From the NCBI RefSeq assembly GCF_000374365.1, contig NZ_KB894120.1, positions 1-64,000 of the forward strand: a DNA stretch of 64,000 nt, given 5' to 3'. The stretch comes from Bacteroides gallinarum DSM 18171 = JCM 13658 (GTDB lineage: Bacteria > Bacteroidota > Bacteroidia > Bacteroidales > Bacteroidaceae). This document shows positions 53,593 through 61,597 of this stretch, piece after piece. The translations under genes and the position numbers were made by a program. Under the pieces are notes generated by a model. It saw nothing but the letters and a program-made list of their open reading frames with translations, had not been told where the DNA came from and searched no databases. Position 1 is the stretch's first letter; each line of letters begins with the position of its first letter.

Positions 53593-53628
53593 AGCGTCCC
53601 GCAGGGTGTTTTCTCCTTGCGGGACGTT
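53593..53628 (+). other. Hairpin between sulfatase and lyase genes
   Basis: GTCCCGCA and TGCGGGAC pair across a short GC-rich stem, flanked by CACAGC/GCTGTG outer arms (53581-53640). There is no clear T run, and the gap is only 110 bases, so it probably allows partial read-through. Confidence 0.5.
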
Positions 53629-53684
53629 GTGCCTGCTGTGTAAGGAACAACGATTCATTATCTTAAACATATTACCTACCGTAC

Positions 53685-56315
53685 ATGAATAAGACTTTAT
53701 CGATTACCCTCCTCTCCCTGCTGGCAACCGGCGTACAGGCGCAAACTACCGGAGAGGCCACTATCAGGCTTACCGATACGACGCTGATGCACGAAATGCG
53801 TGCAACCCCCTCGCCGCTGAACGATGCCGTTGTGGACGACCGTGCCGTGTCCTTCCAATGGCCGTTGCCTGCCGGCCTCCATATCCTGCGGAGCGGCCTG
53901 GACGGTGCAGAGGAGAGCACCCCTCCCAAAGAGATAGACAAGAGCAAAATGCGTTATTTGCTGCGTTACTCGCAAAGCCCGGCATTCGGGCAGGAAGCTA
54001 CCGTGCAGGTAGAGACTCGCTGGCCGTTCTTCAACCCGGAACAAGACCTGGCGCCGGGCACGTGGTACTGGCAGTACGGCTACGTTACGGACAAGGGAAC
54101 GGAATGGAGCGACCCCCTGCGGTTCACGGTAGAGGCCAATCCGCAGAAGTTCTGTCCACCCGCCCTGAAAACCGTACTCGCGAACCTGCCCGCACATCAT
54201 CCCCGCATATGGCTCGACAAGGACGAATGGGACGGTTTCATCCAGCACAGCCAGGGAAAGACCGAACGCCATACTTACCTCGAACGTGCCGGCAAGGTGC
54301 TCGCCACCCCGATGAAGTCCGTAAACGACATCAACACAGACCTGGCGAAAGGGCTTGCCAACGAGGTACAGAAAAAAGCCATGCTCACCCGCGAGAGCCG
54401 CCGCATCATCGACAGCGAAGAAGCCAATACGGACGTGCTGATTCGCGCCTACCTGCTTACCAAAGACCGCCGTTATGCCAACGAAGCCGTGAAACGCGTC
54501 AAGGAAATGGCTACGTGGGGAGACAACGAGAACGTGGTGGGCGACTTCAACGAGGCTACCCTGCTTTCGCTCTGCTCCATGGCATACGACGCCCTGTATG
54601 ACGTACTGGACGACAGTACGCGCAAGTTCCTGCTGAATGAAATAAAGGAGTTCGGCGGCAGTATGTTCGCACACAACATCAACCGGTTGGAAAACCACAT
54701 CGCCGACAACCATGTGTGGCAGATGACCTTCCGCATCCTTACCATGGCGGCATTCACCGTTTACGGCGAACTGCCCGAAGCCGATGTATGGACGGATTAC
54801 TGCTATAACCTATGGCTCGCCCGCTTCCCCGGACTGAATAAGGACGGAGGGTGGCACAACGGCGATTCTTACTTCCACGTCAATCTCCGTACGCTGGTGG
54901 AAGTGCCCTATTTCTATACCCGCATTACGGGTTACAACTATTTCTCCGACCCGTGGTATCAGGGAAATACGCTGTACGTCATTTACCAGCAGCCGCCGTT
55001 CTCCAAATCGGGCGGCAACGGCAGCTCGCACCAGAATATCCTGACACCGAGCGGCACGCGGGTAGGCTACGCCGACGCCCTGGCACGCATGACGGGAAAC
55101 ACGTATGCCGCAGACTACGTGCGCCACATCAGCGTCCGCCAACCCGATATATTGGAACAGGGCAGCACCTCGAAAGCCGGCGGGCTGGCATGGTTCCGCC
55201 TCCAATGCGACAAGCCCCTGCCCACCGGTCTCGGGCTGAAAGACCTGCCCATGGGACATGTGTTTCCACAAACCGGGCTGGCATCTTTCTCCACCGACCT
55301 GGACGACACCGGCAAGAGCGCCATGCTCAGCTTCCGCAGCAGCCCGTACGGTAGTACCTCGCACGCCATAGCCAACCAGAATGCCTTCAACACCTTCTGG
55401 AACGGGCAACCGCTCTTTTACAGCAGCGGCCACCACATCAGTTTCACCGACAAGCACAGCATTTACTGCCACCGCGCCACCCGTGCCCACAACACGATTC
55501 TGGTGAACGGCATGGGACAGCGCATAGGTACGGAAGGTTACGGCTGGATTCCGCGCCATTACGTAAGCGACCGGATAAGCTATGTAGCGGGCGATGCGTC
55601 CAATGCCTACGGCAAGGTTATCTCTCCGCTCTGGCTGCTGCGCGGCAAGCAGAGCGGGCTGGAATATTCTCCCGAAAACGGCTGGGACGATACGGGGCTG
55701 AAAACTTTCCGCCGCCACATCGTAACGCTGGGCAAAAGCGGCTACTCCTTCATATACGATGAACTGGAGGCTGCCGAACCCGTAACCTGGAGCTACCTGC
55801 TGCACACGGTAACCAACCCGATGCATGTAGACAAGACCGGAGAATACGTGCATGTACGGGCTACGAGCAAGGACGGCGTATCGGATGTTTACCTCTACTC
55901 CGCCGGAGCGCTGAAGACGGACACCACCAGCCGGTTCTTCGTACCCGCCGTCAACTGGCTACGTGCGGACGAGAAAGGCCGCTTCAAGCCGTACCCCAAC
56001 CACTGGCACTTCACCGCAACATCAGGCAAGCAGAAGGTGTACCGCTTTGCAACGGTTATATACACCCACGCCAAAGGCAATGACGCGGAAGCCACCCACG
56101 CCGCTCCCCAGAAGTTGAAAGACGGCAGCATCCAGGTAGGCGACTGGAACATCAAAGCGAACATCTCCACCCACGGCAAGCCCGCATTCGAGGTGCGGAA
56201 TACGCGCAAGGGCTACGACGCAAGCGTAAGCTACAAGGATTACGGTGCAACGATAATACAAGACGGCAACAAAAAGACGGTGCTGAAAGACGAGGTTCCC
56301 GAACTGGAAATCTGA
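53685..56315 (+). CDS. Heparinase II/III-family polysaccharide lyase, DUF4962 type
   Basis: An 876-residue secreted protein (signal 1-20, ending VQAQ). It has a beta-rich N-terminal domain (about 25-150), an alpha/alpha toroid (about 160-500) with NHIADNHVWQ and DGGWHNGDSYF, and a C-terminal beta-sandwich (about 530-876) with RATRAHNTILVNGMGQ. These blocks match heparinase II/III family lyases that cut uronic-acid polysaccharides by beta-elimination. The protein at 61598 is a full-length homologue. The exact substrate (heparan, chondroitin, ulvan or alginate type) cannot be told. It follows the sulfatase. Confidence 0.88.
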   Translation: MNKTLSITLLSLLATGVQAQTTGEATIRLTDTTLMHEMRATPSPLNDAVVDDRAVSFQWPLPAGLHILRSGLDGAEESTPPKEIDKSKMRYLLRYSQSPAFGQEATVQVETRWPFFNPEQDLAPGTWYWQYGYVTDKGTEWSDPLRFTVEANPQKFCPPALKTVLANLPAHHPRIWLDKDEWDGFIQHSQGKTERHTYLERAGKVLATPMKSVNDINTDLAKGLANEVQKKAMLTRESRRIIDSEEANTDVLIRAYLLTKDRRYANEAVKRVKEMATWGDNENVVGDFNEATLLSLCSMAYDALYDVLDDSTRKFLLNEIKEFGGSMFAHNINRLENHIADNHVWQMTFRILTMAAFTVYGELPEADVWTDYCYNLWLARFPGLNKDGGWHNGDSYFHVNLRTLVEVPYFYTRITGYNYFSDPWYQGNTLYVIYQQPPFSKSGGNGSSHQNILTPSGTRVGYADALARMTGNTYAADYVRHISVRQPDILEQGSTSKAGGLAWFRLQCDKPLPTGLGLKDLPMGHVFPQTGLASFSTDLDDTGKSAMLSFRSSPYGSTSHAIANQNAFNTFWNGQPLFYSSGHHISFTDKHSIYCHRATRAHNTILVNGMGQRIGTEGYGWIPRHYVSDRISYVAGDASNAYGKVISPLWLLRGKQSGLEYSPENGWDDTGLKTFRRHIVTLGKSGYSFIYDELEAAEPVTWSYLLHTVTNPMHVDKTGEYVHVRATSKDGVSDVYLYSAGALKTDTTSRFFVPAVNWLRADEKGRFKPYPNHWHFTATSGKQKVYRFATVIYTHAKGNDAEATHAAPQKLKDGSIQVGDWNIKANISTHGKPAFEVRNTRKGYDASVSYKDYGATIIQDGNKKTVLKDEVPELEI

Positions 56316-56375
56316 CCCCGCCGCATACCGGCTTCCTTATTCGCCGCAATTCCAACCAGAATGCCTTCGACAGAG

Positions 56376-56421
56376 GCGGCTGAAAACCCTTCCGGATACC
56401 GGAAAGAGGGTTTTCAGCCGC
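56376..56421 (+). terminator. Terminator after the first lyase
   Basis: 15-bp perfect arms (56376-56390 and 56407-56421) with an inner TTCCGG/CCGGAA stem and a short T run. It separates the sulfatase-lyase unit from susC. Confidence 0.8.
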
Positions 56422-56448
56422 TTTTGCCATATATCCCCCTCCTGTTTA

Positions 56449-56484
56449 TACAGAAATGAAAGCGGGATGTACAAAACTGAAAGC
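56449..56484 (+). promoter_or_regulatory. Tandem PUL operator half-sites upstream of susC
   Basis: TACAGAAATGAAAGC (56449-56463) and TACAAAACTGAAAGC (56470-56484) are 21 bp apart, and lie 98 and 77 bp before TAATTTAG at 56547-56554. The sequence and spacing match the sulfatase operator within one base pair. Confidence 0.7.
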
Positions 56485-56546
56485 CAAATCAACACGCCGA
56501 TAACATCAAAAACACGCCATAAAAAGACCGATACAAAGAAAATCCA

Positions 56547-56554
56547 TAATTTAG
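56547..56554 (+). promoter_or_regulatory. -7-like box (TAATTTAG) of the susCD unit
   Basis: Same eight bases as the sulfatase promoter, continuing AGCAGC, 41 bases before the susC ATG. No -33 TTG is seen. Confidence 0.55.
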
Positions 56555-56594
56555 CAGCAGGAAAATCAGTATTACTATCATATTAATATTCCAT

Positions 56595-59500
56595 ATGAAA
56601 AACATGCGAAAAATTCTCCTGCTGGTAACCGGTCTGCTCGCCGTACTGGAAATCCATGCGCAAACCCTGACCGTCACCGGCAAGGTGGTGGACAACGAAG
56701 GGTTGGAAGTTATCGGCGCCAACATCAAGGTAAAAGGCAGCGCCGGCATAGGAACCATTACGAACATAGACGGGCAATATACCCTGAAAGTGGACAATCC
56801 GTCCAAAGCCGTACTCATATTCTCTTATATAGGTATGAAAACGCAGGAAATCCCCGTGAAGAACCGGAAACGGATTGATGTAACCATGCAGCCGGACAAC
56901 AAAGTGCTGGACGAAGTGGTCGTTATCGGTTACGGTACGGCAAAGCGTAGCGACCTGACGGGTTCCGTCGTATCGGTGAAGGGCGACGACCTGATGCAGA
57001 CACCCACGTCCAACGTAGCGCAAGCATTGGTAGGACGTGTGGCCGGTGTCAACATCACACAGGCGGAAGGTGCTCCGGGTTCCAGTATCTCTATCCGGGT
57101 ACGCGGCGGCATCTCCATTACCCAGAGTAACGAGCCGCTCTACGTAATAGACGGATTTCCCAGCGAGGACGGCATGGAGAGCCTCGACCCGGGCGAAATA
57201 GAAAGCATAGACATCCTGAAAGATGCCTCGTCCACCGCTATCTATGGTGCACGCGGCGCCAACGGCGTAGTGGTAATCACCACCAAGTCCGGCGGCAAGG
57301 GCAACGATACCAAAATGAGCGTCAGGTTCGACAGTTATATAGGGGTAAAAAAGGTGTCCAAGAAGCTCCCCGTCCTTTCACCCCGCGAGTTCGTCCTGCT
57401 GGACTACGAACGCCAGCTCGCCTTCAAGGGCGAGGAGGGTATAAAGACTTTCCAGAACAAATACGGCTCTTTCTCCGAAATAGACGAGAATTACGCAAAC
57501 CGGGAAGGCATAGACTGGCAGGAGGAGGCATTGGGGCGTACCACCACCTCGCAGAACTACCGCGTAAGCATCTCCGGCGGAAACAAGGAGTTGAAATACA
57601 ACCTGAGTTACAGTTACTTCAAAGATTTGGGAGCCATGATAAAGAGCGGAAACAACAAGCACAACGTGGCCTTCAGCATGTCGCACAAAGCTTCGGAACG
57701 TTTCCGGACCAATGCCCGCATCAACTACAACGAGAACAAAGTATATGGCATGGGCACATCGGACGGCAGCACCCGCTTCAACAAAATGGAACATATCCTG
57801 CAATACCGCCCTATCATCGGACTGTACGGCAACGACAGCGACCTGCTGTATGACACCGACCCGATGCTGGAGGACGATTATACCAATCCCATGGTAAGCC
57901 CGCTCGTATCCGCCTCGGCGGAAAAAAAGGACAAACTGGCGCGTACACTGCAAATCAGCGGAGGATTCACATTCACATTCAACAAACGGCTGAGCTTCAC
58001 CAACAGCACCGGCATGCGTTACTCCAATACACGGAACGATGTGTTCAACGGTTCCCAGTCGAGCAACGCCAAACGTTCCAGTATCAACGGCTATACGCAG
58101 TACGACGAGCGAGGAAGTGTACAGACCTCCAATACCCTGAATTACGAGTTCCGCAAAAAGAAGCACAAACTGACGCTAATGGCAGGCCAGGAGTTCATTA
58201 CCAACTGGAGCAAAAGCCTGCGCGCCACCGTCACCAACTTCCCCAACGACGACATCGGACTGAACGATATGAACCTGGGTAACCCGAGCGCCACTACAAG
58301 CAAGGTAGTGAACGACGACAAGCTTATCTCGTTCTTCACCCGAGCCAACTACAACCTGGGCGACAAATACCTGCTGACCGTTACCATGCGCGCCGACGGT
58401 TCTTCCAAGTTCAGCGACAGGCACAAATGGGGTTACTTCCCTTCCGCCTCCGCCGCCTGGCGACTGGGCGAGGAGGAGTTCATCAAGAAGCTGAACCTGT
58501 TTTCCGACCTGAAGTTCCGCATCGGCTACGGCCTGGCCGGAAACAACCGTGTAAGCAGCTATTCTTCCCTGGACCTGCTGGAATCGGTCGTTTACATCAA
58601 CGGAGACTCGCAGATACCCGGTTATGTTCCCGTAGGCATACCGAGCGAGGAGCTCCGGTGGGAGTCGAACGCCACGTTCAACATGGGCATAGACTTCGGT
58701 TTCCTGGAACAACGCATCACCGTGTCGCCGGAATTCTACATCAACAACAGCACTAACCTGCTGCTCAACAGCCGCGTACCGGGTTCTTCGGGCTCCACCA
58801 ATATGCTGCGCAACATCGGCAAGACCCGTAACATAGGTTTCGACCTGACTATCAATACCGTGAATATCGAAAGCAAGCACTTCAACTGGCAGAGCAACCT
58901 CAACCTCTCCTACAACCGCAATACAATCGAAGCGCTTTCGGGCGAACAGTATTCGTTGTCGGAGGCCTCCTTCGGCTACAACCAGGCAACGCACAAGATA
59001 GAGGTAGGCAAACCGGTAGGACAGTTCTACGGCTACAAAACGCTGGGCGTGTACCAGGTAGACGATTTCTACTACGACGCCGATACCCGGACTTACCTGC
59101 TGAAAGAGGGCATCCCCTATATGGGAAGCCGCGAAAGCGTGAAACCCGGCATGTGGAAGTTCGCCAACCTGGACGACAGCAACGATGTCATCGACGACAA
59201 TGACCGCACTGTCATCGGCAATGCCACCCCCGACTTCTACGGCGGCCTGAACAATACCTTCAAATACAGGAACTGGGACCTGAGCATACTCTTCACTTTC
59301 AGCTACGGAGGCGAGGTGCTGAATGCCACCAAGCTCACCAACACCAAAGCAGGCAAGTTGAACTACAACGTCTTATCCTCCGTAGACAGCCGACACCGCT
59401 GGATGACTATCGATGCGGAAGGAAACGTCGTGACCGACCCCGAACAATTAGCCGCCATGAATGCCGGACGCAATGTAGCCAGCATCTACGACCTGGAGAT

Positions 59501-59780
59501 GAACGACAACTACATACACTCCTGGGCGATAGAGGACGCCTCGTTCCTGCGGTTGAGCAATATCAACATCGGCTACACCTTCAACCGCAAGAAGTTGCGC
59601 AACATCGGCATACAGAACCTGCGTCTCTATGCTACCGGCAACAACCTCTTCGTATGGACTCCCTACACCGGTTTCGACCCCGAGGTGTCCACCAAGGGAA
59701 ACAACCTGACACCGGGAGTAGATTTCGGCGCTTATCCGCGTAACCGCTCCTTCATTTTCGGCGTAAACGTAGCCTTCTGA
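56595..59780 (+). CDS. SusC/RagA-family TonB-dependent outer-membrane transporter
   Basis: A 1061-residue transporter for oligosaccharides. It has a signal peptide (1-23), a carboxypeptidase-regulatory-like domain (about 25-105), the TonB-box region LDEVVVIGYG (about 111-120), the plug (about 125-240) and a 22-strand barrel ending in an aromatic strand (RSFIFGVNVAF). It lacks an STN domain, so it is not expected to signal to an anti-sigma factor. It pairs with the SusD downstream (56 bases) to import lyase products. Confidence 0.95.
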   Translation: MKNMRKILLLVTGLLAVLEIHAQTLTVTGKVVDNEGLEVIGANIKVKGSAGIGTITNIDGQYTLKVDNPSKAVLIFSYIGMKTQEIPVKNRKRIDVTMQPDNKVLDEVVVIGYGTAKRSDLTGSVVSVKGDDLMQTPTSNVAQALVGRVAGVNITQAEGAPGSSISIRVRGGISITQSNEPLYVIDGFPSEDGMESLDPGEIESIDILKDASSTAIYGARGANGVVVITTKSGGKGNDTKMSVRFDSYIGVKKVSKKLPVLSPREFVLLDYERQLAFKGEEGIKTFQNKYGSFSEIDENYANREGIDWQEEALGRTTTSQNYRVSISGGNKELKYNLSYSYFKDLGAMIKSGNNKHNVAFSMSHKASERFRTNARINYNENKVYGMGTSDGSTRFNKMEHILQYRPIIGLYGNDSDLLYDTDPMLEDDYTNPMVSPLVSASAEKKDKLARTLQISGGFTFTFNKRLSFTNSTGMRYSNTRNDVFNGSQSSNAKRSSINGYTQYDERGSVQTSNTLNYEFRKKKHKLTLMAGQEFITNWSKSLRATVTNFPNDDIGLNDMNLGNPSATTSKVVNDDKLISFFTRANYNLGDKYLLTVTMRADGSSKFSDRHKWGYFPSASAAWRLGEEEFIKKLNLFSDLKFRIGYGLAGNNRVSSYSSLDLLESVVYINGDSQIPGYVPVGIPSEELRWESNATFNMGIDFGFLEQRITVSPEFYINNSTNLLLNSRVPGSSGSTNMLRNIGKTRNIGFDLTINTVNIESKHFNWQSNLNLSYNRNTIEALSGEQYSLSEASFGYNQATHKIEVGKPVGQFYGYKTLGVYQVDDFYYDADTRTYLLKEGIPYMGSRESVKPGMWKFANLDDSNDVIDDNDRTVIGNATPDFYGGLNNTFKYRNWDLSILFTFSYGGEVLNATKLTNTKAGKLNYNVLSSVDSRHRWMTIDAEGNVVTDPEQLAAMNAGRNVASIYDLEMNDNYIHSWAIEDASFLRLSNINIGYTFNRKKLRNIGIQNLRLYATGNNLFVWTPYTGFDPEVSTKGNNLTPGVDFGAYPRNRSFIFGVNVAF

Positions 59781-59836
59781 CAAACGGACATCGAGAATTC
59801 TTATACATTATATATAAACAATCCTATTCATCCGCC

Positions 59837-61570
59837 ATGAAAACGATAAAAAACACATACCTGATACTGGCACTTCTGGCTGCCGGAAACCTGTGCCTCA
59901 CTGCGTGCGAGGATACCCTGGCCGAAAACCCGGACTCCTACTACACGCGGAAAGACTTTTTCGTAGACGCCGCCCATGCGGAAATGGCCGTTACCGGCAT
60001 CTACAACATGCTATACGTTCTCTACAAAGACATCGACGGGCAGAACACAGCCGCGTCGGACGACATTATCTTCCCATCCGGAGGTGCCAGCACGGACAAC
60101 GGACGCCGCGACATGGGACATTACACGCTGTTCACTTCCAACAAATCGCTCGAAACCCTGTGGAACGGGAAGTACGAACAACTGAACCGCGCCAACTACT
60201 GCATACAGAATATAGAGTCGATGAAAGGCTATTCCCAAAACGAAGAATTGCAAAAGCTGGTAAGCGAAGCCAAGTTCCTGCGGGCGCAAGCCGCCTTCGA
60301 CCTGGTACGCTACTGGGGCGACGTGCCTTTCAAGACCCATTACTCCGACAGTTATGAAGATGCCTATATGCCCCGCACCGGCCGTGAAGAGATTTACGAC
60401 CAGATAGTACAAGACCTCGACGATGCCAAAGAGATACTGTCGTGGGCAGACGCCTCCTCCTCACCGGAGAAAGTAACGCAAGGTGCAGTACGAGCCCTGC
60501 TGATGCGCGTCCTGCTGACCCGTGCAGGCTACAGCCTGCAAATGGACGGCAAGCTGGCACGTCCCGACGACGCCTTGCGCAAAGAATACTTCGAGAGCGT
60601 TATCGACGAATGGGAGGCTTTCGAAGAGAACGGTTACCACGGGTTCTACGAAGGAGGTTACGAAGCCTTGTTCAAAGGTTTCTCCGAAGGTGTGCTCAAC
60701 TCCAGGGAAAGCTTGTTCGAAGTGGCTTTCTGCTATCCGTACGGAGGAGGCTGGGGCTGCGGAATCGGGCCGAAAGTAGCTGCCCCCAACGTAGCGGTGG
60801 GCGAAGCAAGCAAATACATGGGACGGGGCAACGCCTATTACCTCGCCGTACCCGAATGGAGAGGATTTTACGAGTGCGCCACCGCTGAAACGACCGATGA
60901 AAAAGGCAAAGCCGTAACCGAGGAAATCCCCGTAGACCAACGCCGCGACGTAACTATCTGCACCTACCAATATACATGGGACGACGCCCTTATGAACCAC
61001 GTCAAGAAAGAAGACACCCGGGGACGTAACTGGTATCCGGGCAAATGGCGCCGCGAATGGATACCCAGCGGAAATACCAAAGATTTGAACAGCACAGACA
61101 TCAACTACTGCATGCTGCGCTATGCCGATGTGGTACTAATGGCCGCCGAAGCCTACAACGAAACCGGTAACACCGGCAAAGCCTGGGAACTGCTAGGCAA
61201 AGTACGCGAACGCGCCGGCGCCACGCAGGTAAAGACATTGGCGGCATATCGGGAAGTGCAACCCAACCTCTACGACCTCCCTTACTTCAACAGCGGCAGC
61301 GCCCAAGACGACTTCCGCACCGCCCTCTACTGGGAACGCGGGCTAGAGCTGGCCTTCGAAGGGCAACGCAAATACGACCTCATCCGCTGGGGCATCCTGG
61401 CGGAAGCCCTGCAACTGTTCGGCAAGGACACCGCCGCCAATTCGGGCAGCAGCAAGCTTTACCTGGCACCGGACAACTTCGTGCCGGGCAAGCACGAACT
61501 GCTTCCTATTCCCCTGGACGAGATGCAAGTGAACCACATGCTGGGCGGAATCAACAATCCTGGATACTAA
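59837..61570 (+). CDS. SusD/RagB-family surface glycan-binding lipoprotein
   Basis: A 577-residue lipoprotein (lipobox CLTAC, Cys24) with the tetratricopeptide-rich SusD fold. It has N-terminal AHAEMAVTGIYNMLY, QLNRANYCIQNIE and AKFLRAQAAFDLVRYWGDVPF (about residues 145-165), and C-terminal AEAYNETGNTGKAWELLGKVRERAG and LYWERGLELAFEGQRKYDLIRWG. It caps the SusC barrel and holds the glycan. A second lyase starts 27 bases on. Confidence 0.95.
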   Translation: MKTIKNTYLILALLAAGNLCLTACEDTLAENPDSYYTRKDFFVDAAHAEMAVTGIYNMLYVLYKDIDGQNTAASDDIIFPSGGASTDNGRRDMGHYTLFTSNKSLETLWNGKYEQLNRANYCIQNIESMKGYSQNEELQKLVSEAKFLRAQAAFDLVRYWGDVPFKTHYSDSYEDAYMPRTGREEIYDQIVQDLDDAKEILSWADASSSPEKVTQGAVRALLMRVLLTRAGYSLQMDGKLARPDDALRKEYFESVIDEWEAFEENGYHGFYEGGYEALFKGFSEGVLNSRESLFEVAFCYPYGGGWGCGIGPKVAAPNVAVGEASKYMGRGNAYYLAVPEWRGFYECATAETTDEKGKAVTEEIPVDQRRDVTICTYQYTWDDALMNHVKKEDTRGRNWYPGKWRREWIPSGNTKDLNSTDINYCMLRYADVVLMAAEAYNETGNTGKAWELLGKVRERAGATQVKTLAAYREVQPNLYDLPYFNSGSAQDDFRTALYWERGLELAFEGQRKYDLIRWGILAEALQLFGKDTAANSGSSKLYLAPDNFVPGKHELLPIPLDEMQVNHMLGGINNPGY

Positions 61571-61597
61571 AACAATAAACATTTATCGAGACAAATC

